From a virus, in the IMG/VR virus record IMGVR_UViG_3300031718_000431, positions 1 through 26,449 of that record: a stretch of DNA of 26,449 nucleotides; one strand, given 5' to 3'. This document shows, in pieces, positions 14,249-22,678 of this stretch (positions are counted from its first letter, which is position 1; each line of letters begins with the position of its first letter). Under the pieces are notes generated by a model. The model was not told where the DNA came from. It ran no database searches and was given only the letters and a program-made list of their open reading frames with translations. The translations under genes and the position numbers were made by a program.

Positions 14249-14257
14249 TGGTGGTTT

Positions 14258-15694
14258 ATGGGCGCGCCAGTTAAAGTCCTGTGGCCGCTATCGACGGCGC
14301 CGGGCGGTAGTCCGCAGGAAAGCGGCGGACGGTTGATCAATTGCTCGGCGGAACCGTTGGGCAAAGAAAACCCGCTGCAAGTGGTGTGGCGGCGCCAAGC
14401 AGGATTGAGTCTGTTTGCCAATCTGGCGCTGGCGGGTTTCCGCGGCGGGATTCTAGTCAACAATCTCGCCTACATCGCGGTCGGTGGTTTCATTGTTACG
14501 GTTGATGATACCGGGACAGTTAGTGTTGCTGGCGCCCTGCCAGGTGCGGATCGCGTGACTTTCGCGCGCGATAACGAAGGCACTCCAGCGATCCAGTGTG
14601 TGTCTCCGGCCAATGGAGCTTTTGCGGTCACATCGTCGAGTGTGACGCCGTTCAACGGCGGCGGTGTGTTACCGGCGCCAAGCTGGGTGGCCTCGCAGGA
14701 TGGGTATTTCTTTTGGGGCATCGGCGATGGGCGGGTCTTCGCGGCTGGGCCAAACTCGACTGCGCTTAATGCGCTGACCTTCATCACGGTTCAATCGCGC
14801 GCTACCGGAAATCTGTTACGTGGCGTTCCGTATCAAGGTCTGATGTGGTTTTTTGCATCGGAGTTCTGCGAGGTATGGTCCGATCAGGCGATTCCGTTTC
14901 CTGCGTTTCCTTATTCCAGGTATGCGGTGATCGACAAAGGCTTGCTCGGGCGCAATGCCATCGCAGGATGGGAAGACGGCTTCGGCCAGTTGTTGTTCGT
15001 CGGAAACGATAACGGCGTCTATTCGCTCAACGGCCCGGCGCCGCAGAAAGTTTCGCCGCCTGATCTTGATCGGTTGATTTCTCAGGTGAGCGATCCGAAC
15101 ACGCTGATCGCCTTTGTCTATACCGCAGCCGGCAAGAGCTATTGGGTGTTGCAATCGCCGACGTGGTGTTGGGAACTGAATCTTAATTCTCAGAAATGGA
15201 ATGAGCGCGAAAGTCTTTCGGGCGGTCTCTCCGGTGTGTGGCGCGCGAACGGCAGTTTGAATGCGTTCAATAAGTGGCTGATCGGCGACGCGCTGTCGGA
15301 TGGCTTGCTCTATATCGACCCGACTGTACAGCAGGAAGTCGGGACGCCCTTGCGCTACCGCTTGGAAAGCGCGCCGGTCGTTGATTTCCCGAATCGTGCT
15401 GTTATCGCCCGATTCGATGGCAACTTCGTTACGGGTGTTGGGCAATCGGCCGGTACGACACAGACGGCGCAAGCGCCGCAATGTTCAATCCAATGCAGCC
15501 GCAACGGCGGAACGACGTGGGACAATCCGCGGCTTCGCGCGCTCGGCGCGCAGGCTGATAGTCGGCGGCGGGTGTATGCAACGCGGTTCGGTCAGGCGAC
15601 CAATCATGGGCCGCGATTCCGGATCGATATTTCCGATGAAGTGTACGCCGCGTTTACAGGTGCAACGATAAGCGACGATCCGAGGGCGCATTGA
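14258..15694 (+). CDS. Packaged DNA stabilisation protein (P22 gp10-like tail hub)
   Basis: This 478-aa protein is close in length to P22 gp10 (472 aa) and follows the gp4-like gene, the same order as in P22. It is beta-rich with repeated blade-like segments, as expected for a beta-propeller hub: GGFIVTVDDTGTVSVAGALP, SQDGYFFWGIGDGRVFAAG, GLMWFFASEFCEVW, GFGQLLFVGNDNGVYSLNG and GKSYWVLQSPTWCWELN. Near the N-terminus GRLINCSAEPLG recalls the conserved start of the family. The C-terminus (QCSRNGGTTWDNPRLRALG) also resembles tail hub proteins. It plugs the portal and carries the tail needle and fibres. It ends in a four-base overlap with a TTG start. Confidence 0.8.
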   Translation: MGAPVKVLWPLSTAPGGSPQESGGRLINCSAEPLGKENPLQVVWRRQAGLSLFANLALAGFRGGILVNNLAYIAVGGFIVTVDDTGTVSVAGALPGADRVTFARDNEGTPAIQCVSPANGAFAVTSSSVTPFNGGGVLPAPSWVASQDGYFFWGIGDGRVFAAGPNSTALNALTFITVQSRATGNLLRGVPYQGLMWFFASEFCEVWSDQAIPFPAFPYSRYAVIDKGLLGRNAIAGWEDGFGQLLFVGNDNGVYSLNGPAPQKVSPPDLDRLISQVSDPNTLIAFVYTAAGKSYWVLQSPTWCWELNLNSQKWNERESLSGGLSGVWRANGSLNAFNKWLIGDALSDGLLYIDPTVQQEVGTPLRYRLESAPVVDFPNRAVIARFDGNFVTGVGQSAGTTQTAQAPQCSIQCSRNGGTTWDNPRLRALGAQADSRRRVYATRFGQATNHGPRFRIDISDEVYAAFTGATISDDPRAH

Positions 15695-16110
15695 ATCCAC
15701 TTCGACCACTGTCGCCACCACAACTTCCCATCGCCGGCTCGCAGCCTCCGGTTCGGGAATATGCCCTTTGGTTTGCGTCGGTCGATACCACGCTGCGCGC
15801 GATGCTCGCGTCGCCGCCGAACGTGCAAGCCGCGAGCTATGTCCTGGCGCTGTCAGACGGATTCGGTATCGTCGAGACGAACGTAGCGGGTGCGAACAAT
15901 CTGACCGTACCGCTCAACGGCGCGATTCCGTTTTTGATCGGAACGAGAATCACCGTGGCGCAAATCGGTGCAGGGACCACGACACTCGTCGCAGCCGCTG
16001 GCGTGACGATCAGAAGTCGGCTGGGTTTGGTGTCAGCCGGGCAGTACGCAGTGTTTTATCTCTACAAGCGCGGCACCGATGAATGGGTAGCGTCTGGCGA
16101 TCTGACTTAG
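15691..16110 (+). CDS. Tail-fibre-type small structural protein
   Basis: The only well-placed start is TTG 15691, overlapping the gp10-like stop (TTGA); a later ATG (15802) would drop 37 residues. After a Pro-rich start, residues 50-139 form a module common in phage tail proteins: SYVLALSDGFGIVETNV, NNLTVPLNGAIPFLIGTRIT, VAQIGAGTTTLVAAAGVTI and DEWVASGDL. This domain is usually beta-rich and found in fibre or capsid-attached proteins. It probably decorates the tail hub or a fibre. There are no cysteines or signal peptide. Confidence 0.75.
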   Translation: MNPLRPLSPPQLPIAGSQPPVREYALWFASVDTTLRAMLASPPNVQAASYVLALSDGFGIVETNVAGANNLTVPLNGAIPFLIGTRITVAQIGAGTTTLVAAAGVTIRSRLGLVSAGQYAVFYLYKRGTDEWVASGDLT

Positions 16111-16121
16111 CGGGGAGAGAC

Positions 16122-17093
16122 ATGCCAAGCATATTCGATATCTTCACCAACAATAACGCTCAAGCCGCCGCAGCCGATCAGATCGGCGGACTCAATACCG
16201 GCTATGGGCTTGCGACGAACGCGATCAACCAAGGTAGCGGAGACCTCACCAATTACTTTGGCCAAGCGCTCCAGCCCTATACACAAAACTACAGCCAAGC
16301 CCAGCAAGGCACGCAAGCCCTCGGCAACGCGCTTGGCTTGAACGGCGGTCCTGCCGGCGCGCAAGCTGCGGCGTCGGCCTATGCGAGTAACCCGGCGTTT
16401 CAGTTTCAGCTTCAGCAGGGCTCGCAGAACGTACTGCGCAACGCCGCACAAACCGGCACGACCGCTTCCGGTGCCACGCTCAACGCGCTGCAGCAGCAGG
16501 GCCAGGGTCTCGCCAACCAAACCTACCAGCAATACATCCAGAACTTGCAGCCGTATCTCGGGCAGTCCAACGCTGCAGCGTCGGGCATCGCCAACGTCAA
16601 TACGGGGCTGGGTCAGGGGCTCAACCAAAACCAAAACTCGCTGGCGAATCTCGGCTGGCAGTACGGCACGGGCACGGGGAATGCGCAGGCGAACGCTCAG
16701 CTTGCACAGGGTACGGCCAACAACAATATTTGGAATGCGATCGGTAGCGGCGCTGGGTTGGGGCTACAGGCGCTCGGAATGTTCTCTGATGAGCGACTGA
16801 AAGAAGAGATCGAGCCGGTGGGAAAGTTGTATGATGGCACGAGCGTCTATCGCTACAACTACATCGGCGATCCGACGCCGCGTATTGGCGTGATGGCGCA
16901 AGAGATCGAAAAGACGCGGCCGGAAGCGGTGTTCGAAGTCGGCGGCTTCAAAGCGGTGGACTACGGAAAGGCCACCGATCTTGCCGCCTATCTGGCGAAG
17001 TTCGGCGATGCGAAGTCGGATAATGTCGTTGCGTTGCCGCTTAAGACTGTGGACAATAAGACCGACTTGGCGCGCTATCTTGAGGCGGCTTGA
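16122..17093 (+). CDS. Gln/Asn-rich virion protein with C-terminal S74 chaperone domain
   Basis: ATG 16122 is favoured by CGGGGAGAGA just upstream; the frame begins earlier at 16083. Residues 1-215 are rich in Gln, Asn, Ala and Gly (IGGLNTGYGLATNAINQG, ALQPYTQNYSQAQQG), predicted helical and low in charge. This type is seen in podovirus internal or ejection proteins. Residues 219-290 form a Peptidase_S74 intramolecular chaperone: FSDERLKEEIEPVG has the catalytic Ser222 and Lys227, followed by GVMAQEIEKTRPEAVFEV and VDYGKATDLAAYL. This domain normally trimerises fibres and then cleaves itself off. The ejection-like body makes the pairing unusual. The stop overlaps the next start (TGATG). Confidence 0.75.
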   Translation: MPSIFDIFTNNNAQAAAADQIGGLNTGYGLATNAINQGSGDLTNYFGQALQPYTQNYSQAQQGTQALGNALGLNGGPAGAQAAASAYASNPAFQFQLQQGSQNVLRNAAQTGTTASGATLNALQQQGQGLANQTYQQYIQNLQPYLGQSNAAASGIANVNTGLGQGLNQNQNSLANLGWQYGTGTGNAQANAQLAQGTANNNIWNAIGSGAGLGLQALGMFSDERLKEEIEPVGKLYDGTSVYRYNYIGDPTPRIGVMAQEIEKTRPEAVFEVGGFKAVDYGKATDLAAYLAKFGDAKSDNVVALPLKTVDNKTDLARYLEAA

Positions 17094-19087
17094 TGGTGGA
17101 CTTTCCTTCTGCTGTTGCCGTTCCGTCGAGCGCGGCTTATCAGTCGGGCGCGGTGGATTTCTCGTGGCTCGGTGATCTTCTCAATAAATATTCGCAAGGT
17201 CAGCAGCAGCAATTTCAGCAGCAGCAACGCGATCTTACGACCCAACAACAGCAGACCTTCAAGAACAACTTTCCGACCGACGCTAACGGCAATCCCGACT
17301 ATCGCGCCATTACAAAGATGTTGGCGCAAAAAGGCGATATCGCAGCGATCGGCCAATTGGGGCCGTTGGTGCAGGTACAGAATAGCGGCCAAGTGTCGCC
17401 GCTTACGGCTCAGTTGCTTGGTTTGCCGCCGCAGGGCAATGCCGCTCCACAGTCGCCGCAAGGTCCACAGCCGCAACAGAATGCGCCCGCTCCCGCGTCC
17501 GTTCCAGCGCGTGCAACGGCGCCAGCAGCCGGCGGCGGCGATCAAGGCGGTAGTCTCGTCGATGTGGTATCGGCGAAGATTCCCGATGCCCAAGCGGGAC
17601 CAATCATCGCGCAAGTCGCCAAGGTGATGGGCGTCGATCCGAATGCGACCCTGACGCCAGGGCAGCAGAAGCGGGCGGCAGTGCTGGCGTCCCGCTATGC
17701 CGGCGGCGATACGGCGTCGAATGTCAATACCGCGCCAACTACGCCCGCGTCATCGGCGGCCCCTGGATCGCGCGTCGATCAGGCGTTCACGGCCTTTCCG
17801 CCGTCCGCTGGCGCCGGGACAACCGCGCCGACGCTCAATGTGCGGCCGAATGCCCCACAGGCGCCACAGCAGCCCCAACAGCAAGCGCAACCTGCACAGC
17901 CGCAGCAGCTTCAGCCACAGCAAGGGGCGCAACAGCCGCTTGTGCCACAGGTGCCCTTCCCGGTCGATCCAAAGACTGGCCAGCGCTTTACCGATCCGCA
18001 AGCCGCCATCATGGCGCTTAATACCGCGATGATGCAGACGCGCAACCCGCAAGAGGTCGGGATGCTCAAGGATTGGCGTGATAGGATCGAGAGTTCGACG
18101 GCTCCGGTCAAGATGGCCGGAAATGAGACGTTGGTCGATCCCCGGACTAGGGCGATTATTGCGCAAGGACCGCAGGCGGCAGCGATGGCCAATGCGGAGC
18201 CGTCCGCAACGCTCGCCGCGGATGCGGAACGTTATCGGCAAACCGGAACGTTGCCGCCGAATATGGGGCGCGGCGTGCAGGGGCAGCAGCAGGCAACGGC
18301 TATCCGCTCGGAGGCTGTACGGCAGGAAGTCGAAGCTGGGGGCGATCCAGGAACTTGGCCGCAGCGCTGGCAGCAGTTCAAGACACAGGGCGGCTACCCC
18401 GATCAGATAAAAGACTGGCGCGACGGGATTAAGTCCGGAGATATTCCGCCCGTCGGAATTCCAGCAAAGATTCGCGGTCCAGTCACGGCCGGATTGGAGG
18501 AAGATAAATTTAATCTGTCGAAAGCAACTATCGAATGGAACCGCGCGCAGAAGCAAATCCAGTCGCTCAATGGCCCGCAGATGACGCGATTTGTTGGTTT
18601 GGCAACGAGCGTCACCAATACGATCGACGAAGTGAAAGAACTTGCCGATCAGATGAAGTTGTCCGGCATTCCTTTGCTCAATCGCGGTGAGCTTGCGAGT
18701 TATATTCAGACCCAAGGCAATTCGGAAAACGGCCAGTTGGCTGCGCGCTACATCGGCGCGGTCGGGACGCTCAAAGAGGAATTTGCGAATCTCGCCAACG
18801 GTGGTTATGCGCCGACCGAGCCGGCGTGGGCTTTGGCTAATGGGCAAATTAATGGCGATTATGGCGTTAAGGAATTGGGCGCGTCGCTTGATGAAGTGCA
18901 GCGGCTGATCAAATATCGGATCAATGCAGTGCCGAATCTTTCAACGATGGGGCCGGGCGCTGGGGATCGTTATACGCCGCCAAATGCTGGAGGCCAGGCT
19001 GCGCAGCCGCAAGCGCCCGCTGCTGGCGGCGGCAACGTTGTGCAATGGGTACGCAAGCCTGACGGCAGCTTGGGGCCGGCACAATGA
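17093..19087 (+). CDS. Large Gln/Pro-rich ejection-type internal virion protein
   Basis: ATG 17093 overlaps the previous stop; a TTG three bases earlier is also in frame. The 664-aa protein has no cysteines. It starts with a Gln-rich helix (residues 30-60), then has NGNPDYRAITKMLAQKG. A repeat-like segment at about 160-200 (AQVAKVMGVDPNATLTPGQQ) resembles small helical repeats of bacterial surface proteins. Residues 210-290 are Pro/Gln/Ala-rich and disordered, and the rest is helical. Three overlapping genes in the position of P22 gp7, gp20 and gp16 suggest it is ejected with DNA into the periplasm to build a channel. No transglycosylase motif is obvious. The role is inferred from order and composition. 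Confidence 0.65.
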   Translation: MVDFPSAVAVPSSAAYQSGAVDFSWLGDLLNKYSQGQQQQFQQQQRDLTTQQQQTFKNNFPTDANGNPDYRAITKMLAQKGDIAAIGQLGPLVQVQNSGQVSPLTAQLLGLPPQGNAAPQSPQGPQPQQNAPAPASVPARATAPAAGGGDQGGSLVDVVSAKIPDAQAGPIIAQVAKVMGVDPNATLTPGQQKRAAVLASRYAGGDTASNVNTAPTTPASSAAPGSRVDQAFTAFPPSAGAGTTAPTLNVRPNAPQAPQQPQQQAQPAQPQQLQPQQGAQQPLVPQVPFPVDPKTGQRFTDPQAAIMALNTAMMQTRNPQEVGMLKDWRDRIESSTAPVKMAGNETLVDPRTRAIIAQGPQAAAMANAEPSATLAADAERYRQTGTLPPNMGRGVQGQQQATAIRSEAVRQEVEAGGDPGTWPQRWQQFKTQGGYPDQIKDWRDGIKSGDIPPVGIPAKIRGPVTAGLEEDKFNLSKATIEWNRAQKQIQSLNGPQMTRFVGLATSVTNTIDEVKELADQMKLSGIPLLNRGELASYIQTQGNSENGQLAARYIGAVGTLKEEFANLANGGYAPTEPAWALANGQINGDYGVKELGASLDEVQRLIKYRINAVPNLSTMGPGAGDRYTPPNAGGQAAQPQAPAAGGGNVVQWVRKPDGSLGPAQ

Positions 19088-21192
19088 CGCAAACCGTCGA
19101 ACTCGATGGCGTCAGGCACGACTTCCCCGATGACGCGACGCAAGCGGAAATCGCGCGTGCTTTGCAGCAGGACGCCCCGGCTAAGTCGTCAGGACAAAGT
19201 TTGCTGAGTAAGGCGATCGAGCCAATTACGTCGCTACCATCCACCTATCGTAGTCTTGTCGATCAGGCTACCGAACTGTTCGGCAAGGGTGTCGGCGATC
19301 TAAAATCCGGCAACGTCTTGAAGGGCGCGGGCGAAAGCGCGCTCGGTGGCCTTGAATATCTGACGGCGCCAGTGTCCGCACCAGTCAGAACATTCGTCGG
19401 CAAGCCTACTGAAGACGCGGTGCGCAGCATGACCGGCAGCGATCGGTTGGCGTCGGCCGTTGGGGCGGGCATGGAAACCGCCGCGGGACTCGTGTTGCCG
19501 ATTCCCAAAGGATTGCCGCGCATGGGCCGCGGTGAGCCGCCGCCCGTCGCGCCTGCGCGAATGCTCGACGTGACGTTGAGCGAAGGCCAGGCGAGCCGCG
19601 ATCTGCCGACAATCCAGCGTGAGCAGGCGGCGACGCGAGGCAATTCCGGGCCGCCGGCACAGAAGGCTGCTCAAGAATTTGTCGATCAACAGGCGACTGA
19701 GCTTACAAATGCGCGCGACCGTATCGCCCGCGGCTTCGACCCCTTCAATGCGAAGGTCGCTGAAACGCCGCAAGAGGCTGGCGAGCTTGTATCGCAGTCA
19801 GTGCAGAAAACTGCGGCCAATCGCAAAGCCGATGTTAATGCTGCCTATAAGGAAGCTCGCGGCTATCCCGGCGAAATTCATGCGGGTGCTTTCGAAGGTA
19901 TCGGTCAGAAGATCAAAGGCGATCTGTCGCTTCGCGACGATCCGGTCATTATCGACGGCAAGTTGACGCCATTTGCATCGCAGATGATCGACGATATCGA
20001 GCAGCGCGTCTCGCGATTGAAGATCGAAAACCGCGCCGATCCGTTTGGGCAACCGAATCCTGAGAACATCACCGGAATAAATCTCAACGGTGTCGATCAG
20101 ATGCGAAAGCGTCTATCGGCCATGCGCAAGGATGCATTCAGCAGCGGCAATGGTGCGGACGGCCGCGCTGCGAAAGCGGTGCTCGATGCCTTCGATAATC
20201 ACGTAGACGAAGCGATCAATGGCGGCTTGTTCAAGGGCGATCCGCGCGCTGTCGGTGCGTGGAACGCTGCGCGCGCTGCATACGCTGATTATCGTTCAAC
20301 CTTCGCGGCGGCAAAGAACGATCCGGTTGGGCGCGTCGTTGAAAAGATCATTGGCAAGGACAAGAACAGCCCAGCGATCCCCAACGACGTTGCCGATTTT
20401 ATGTTCGGGTCGGCTGGCGTCAATCCGTCGAGCTTGAATGTCGGTGTGGTCAAGCGCCTGCAGAATATCTTGGGGGATCGCTCGCCGGAATGGTCGGCGG
20501 TCAAGCAAGCGTTGTTCTCTCGATTGACTGACGCCGGCCCCGGCATGACGGCATTGGGTCCGGGTAAGGTTGCGCAGCGGATCAATCGCTTCCTTGGCAG
20601 CGACGGCAAGGAAATGGCGACGTTGGTTTATTCCGGCGCGGAGCGCGATCTGATCAAAAAGTACGCCGACCTGATGCGCCATCTTGAAGTGCCGCAGGCG
20701 GGGGCGAATTGGTCGAACACCGCGGCTTTTGCCGGCCAGGGCTATCGTCCGTCCGCGTCGTCGCGGGTGCTCAGTGCGGTCGGCAGCAACGTCGGTGCGG
20801 TGGTCGGTGCGGTGGTCGGACACTTCGTCATTCCGGGTTTGCCGTTCGGCGCTGCGGAGGCAGCAGGCGCGGCCACGTCGAAGATCGCCGGGATGTCAGA
20901 GCAGGCGCGAGAGGCGCGTAAGATCGCGACGATGATGCCTGTGCTCGGCAAGGTGACGCGGAATTTTGCGACCGCGGCCGATGCTGCCGAGGCTTCGCCA
21001 ACACCACGCAACGTCGCGCGGCTGATGCTTGCGATTCGCAATCTAGCGAACAATCTCAAGAGCGTCGGGGTGTCAATGTCGCCTGACGATTTGGTGCGGT
21101 CGCTGCAAGGCCCACAAAGCACAAGCGCCGAGGATAGTCAGCAGCAACCCCCAAGGGTAGGCGATACACAACCAGGCGGCGGCCAGCAGTAG
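19084..21192 (+). CDS. Ejection-type internal virion protein with membrane-active C-terminal segment
   Basis: ATG 19084 overlaps the preceding stop by four bases (ATGA). Residues 1-28 (VELDGVRHDFPDDATQAEIARAL) match a short N-terminal motif often seen in phage internal proteins. Residues 40-160 include Gly/Ala-rich hydrophobic patches (VGAGMETAAGLVLPIP). The core is long helices (VDQQATELTNARDRIARGF, QMIDDIEQRVSRLKIENRA). Near residues 558-610 there is a glycine-zipper-like run (VGSNVGAVVGAVVGHFVIP) capable of membrane insertion. It ends in a Gln/Ser/Pro tail. There are no cysteines. It probably forms part of the DNA ejection channel, like P22 gp16 or gp20. A two-and-a-half-copy 12-base tandem repeat encodes part of the glycine zipper. 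Confidence 0.65.
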   Translation: MTQTVELDGVRHDFPDDATQAEIARALQQDAPAKSSGQSLLSKAIEPITSLPSTYRSLVDQATELFGKGVGDLKSGNVLKGAGESALGGLEYLTAPVSAPVRTFVGKPTEDAVRSMTGSDRLASAVGAGMETAAGLVLPIPKGLPRMGRGEPPPVAPARMLDVTLSEGQASRDLPTIQREQAATRGNSGPPAQKAAQEFVDQQATELTNARDRIARGFDPFNAKVAETPQEAGELVSQSVQKTAANRKADVNAAYKEARGYPGEIHAGAFEGIGQKIKGDLSLRDDPVIIDGKLTPFASQMIDDIEQRVSRLKIENRADPFGQPNPENITGINLNGVDQMRKRLSAMRKDAFSSGNGADGRAAKAVLDAFDNHVDEAINGGLFKGDPRAVGAWNAARAAYADYRSTFAAAKNDPVGRVVEKIIGKDKNSPAIPNDVADFMFGSAGVNPSSLNVGVVKRLQNILGDRSPEWSAVKQALFSRLTDAGPGMTALGPGKVAQRINRFLGSDGKEMATLVYSGAERDLIKKYADLMRHLEVPQAGANWSNTAAFAGQGYRPSASSRVLSAVGSNVGAVVGAVVGHFVIPGLPFGAAEAAGAATSKIAGMSEQAREARKIATMMPVLGKVTRNFATAADAAEASPTPRNVARLMLAIRNLANNLKSVGVSMSPDDLVRSLQGPQSTSAEDSQQQPPRVGDTQPGGGQQ
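20791..20819 (+). repeat. 12-base tandem repeat inside ejection gene
   Basis: GTCGGTGCGGTG occurs at 20791-20802 and 20803-20814 and starts again as GTCGG at 20815. It encodes V-G-A-V repeats of a glycine-zipper-like hydrophobic segment, so its number could vary by slippage without changing frame. Confidence 0.7.
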
Positions 21193-21209
21193 CGTTGCGG
21201 TGGGGCGCA

Positions 21210-21401
21210 TTACAGCGGCTTTGCGCCGGTTGCCTTAGCGTTTGCGTATGCAAAACCTGCATTAAAGGCAGAGCGTGTGTCAACATCCCCGCGTGGTCTG
21301 CGGCCTCGATATTCTTCCCATGATGTTTCAAGCGCCGCATCGTACTCTGATTGTTTCCCCTGATCGAATCCGGGCGAGGAAAATCCGCGACGTAATTGCA
21401 T
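21210..21401 (-). CDS. Small minus-strand protein (63 aa), unknown
   Basis: On the minus strand, a GGAGAG sequence six bases before the ATG makes a good ribosome site. The product is soluble and polar, with SEYDAALETSWEEYRGRRPR and TRSAFNAGFAYANAKA. The second half looks like a helix with small residues on one face. I do not recognise it. It is second in a two-gene minus-strand cassette, 16 bases after the 56-aa gene, and its end faces the ejection gene stop (convergent, 17 bases apart). In a block otherwise all + strand it may be a separately regulated early gene or a moron. The overlapping + frames in the region are less convincing. Confidence 0.6.
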   Translation of the reverse strand: MQLRRGFSSPGFDQGKQSEYDAALETSWEEYRGRRPRGDVDTRSAFNAGFAYANAKATGAKPL

Positions 21402-21417
21402 AAAGTCTCTCCGCTTG

Positions 21418-21588
21418 TTATTGTTTAGGAAGTGTGATGCCGGGAAATCGCTCGCGAACTTCCGCCTCAGTCATTGTCTTGCGTAAGATGAGGCCATTAC
21501 TGCCGACTAATTCGACTTTCGATAATTCGTCAAAAGAAACTGGCGGAAGCGGAATAACATCGAGGCGATCGTCAGTGGGAATGCTCAT
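21418..21588 (-). CDS. Very small minus-strand protein (56 aa), unknown
   Basis: This frame is below the usual length cut-off, but the reading is well behaved: MSIPTDDRLDVIPLPPVSFD, then ELSKVELVGSNGLILRK, then MTEAEVRERFPGITLPKQ. The PLPPVSFDEL and EAEVRERFPG parts look like genuine protein sequence with a small strand-helix layout. The ATG is at 21588 on the minus strand, with a poor CGGAAAG about 12 bases upstream. It precedes the 63-aa minus gene by 16 bases, so they probably share a transcript. A shorter + strand frame (21434-21616) overlaps it but lacks a ribosome site. Function unknown. Confidence 0.55.
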   Translation of the reverse strand: MSIPTDDRLDVIPLPPVSFDELSKVELVGSNGLILRKTMTEAEVRERFPGITLPKQ

Positions 21589-21623
21589 CGATCGTGTGAC
21601 TTTCCGTGACGGTTGAGTAGCCT

Positions 21624-21654
21624 GTGATTAGGAATGAGACCCAATCTTAATCAC
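21624..21654. promoter_or_regulatory. Inverted repeat in divergent intergenic region (operator candidate)
   Basis: GTGATTA (21624-21630) and TAATCAC (21648-21654) are perfect inverted copies with 17 bases between them. Half-site centres are 24 bases apart, compatible with a dimeric repressor. They lie between the minus-strand pair and the + strand fibre genes, the only divergent spot in the window. No clear -35/-10 pair stands out on either strand. Confidence 0.35.
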
Positions 21655-21691
21655 CTAGGATGAATCGCGCAAGTCCACCTAAGGCATTGAA

Positions 21692-22672
21692 ATGGCCGGT
21701 CTTTTCCCAGGGATATGCAACGCACAAAACGTCGATGCCAACGGGCAACCGCTGGCAAACGCGGTTCTGACGGTTTTCCAGGGCGGCACCGACGCGCTCG
21801 CCTCGGTGTTTCAGGATATCGGGCTCGCCATTCCCGGCCAAAATCCAATGACGGCGGATATCACAGGCCGAAACCCACTATTCTATGTCGCCGATGGCGT
21901 CTATAAGGTCCGCCTCGTCGATCAATACGGCGTGCAGATTTACAGCTATCCGCAGGTCGCCTCGATCGGCGCCAGCGCGTCTGGCGGCGGCGGCTCGGCC
22001 GTCGATCCGACGACGATTTTTCAAACGGGCGACGAACTATTCCAAAAAGTCAATATTCCGCGCACCGGCTGGGTCCGGCAGAACGGACAAACGATTGGCT
22101 CGGCGACCTCCGGCGCCTCAGAGCGCGCAAACGCCGACTGTCAGGCATTGTTTTTATTTCTGTGGAACAACTATCCGAACGGCGCCTGCCCTGTTGTTGG
22201 TGGTCGCGGTGCCTCTGCTGCGGCGGATTGGGCGGCGAGCAAACAACTGACGCTTTACGATATGCGCGCTCGTAACGCCGCTGGCCTTGACGGGATGGGA
22301 AATGCGCGTGCCGGGCTCATTCCCGACAACAGTATTTTGTCAACCATCAGTGGCGGGCATGATACAGCCGACACGCCAGGGGCGTTCGGTGGTGCGGCGA
22401 ATTCGTTTATCACGCAGCCTTATCTGCCGAATATAAACTTTGCTGTTACGATCCCGGCAGGGCAAGGTTCGCACCAACATTCAACTGACGGAAATCTTGG
22501 CGGTGTTGGCACCAACGGCGGGCCACTCCAGGCGATTGGCGTGGCGGGTGCAAACAACACGGCGGTGGCGACTTTGCCACAAATGACCGGAACGGCGGCT
22601 TCGGGTGGTGGCGGCGTCGCGTTCCCGACCATGGCACCTTTCGCGATTGGTACTTGGTACGTGAAGCTCTGA
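21692..22672 (+). CDS. Tail fibre / collar-domain protein
   Basis: The N-terminal 95 residues resemble the attachment domain of podovirus tailspikes and fibres: GICNAQNVDANGQPLANAVL, TVFQGGTDALASVFQDIG, PMTADITGRNPLFYVADGVY and VRLVDQYGVQIYSYPQV. A Gly/Ser linker (residues 97-104) follows. Residues 120-326 look like a phage tail collar domain: GWVRQNGQTIGSATSG, LFLFLWNNYPNGACPV, LTLYDMRARNAAGLDGMGN, NFAVTIPAGQGSHQHSTDGN and a closing GGVAFPTMAPFAIGTWYVKL. Collar fibres bind receptors and often coordinate metals through His such as HQH here. Start ATG 21692 has TAAGG nine bases upstream. It begins the tail adhesin group. Confidence 0.82.
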   Translation: MAGLFPGICNAQNVDANGQPLANAVLTVFQGGTDALASVFQDIGLAIPGQNPMTADITGRNPLFYVADGVYKVRLVDQYGVQIYSYPQVASIGASASGGGGSAVDPTTIFQTGDELFQKVNIPRTGWVRQNGQTIGSATSGASERANADCQALFLFLWNNYPNGACPVVGGRGASAAADWAASKQLTLYDMRARNAAGLDGMGNARAGLIPDNSILSTISGGHDTADTPGAFGGAANSFITQPYLPNINFAVTIPAGQGSHQHSTDGNLGGVGTNGGPLQAIGVAGANNTAVATLPQMTGTAASGGGGVAFPTMAPFAIGTWYVKL

Positions 22673-22678
22673 TCGCCA

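Noticed and set aside
17199-17265. CAGCAG-rich stretch as a regulatory or CRISPR-like repeat
   Set aside because: It simply encodes a Gln-rich helix in frame; there are no spacers or regular repeat units.
17750-18847. 365-aa minus-strand open frame
   Set aside because: It is a mirror frame of the Gln/Pro-rich ejection gene, very Arg/Leu-rich, with no sensible domains.
21434-21616. 60-aa + strand frame
   Set aside because: No ribosome site. It mirrors the more protein-like minus-strand frame at 21418-21588.
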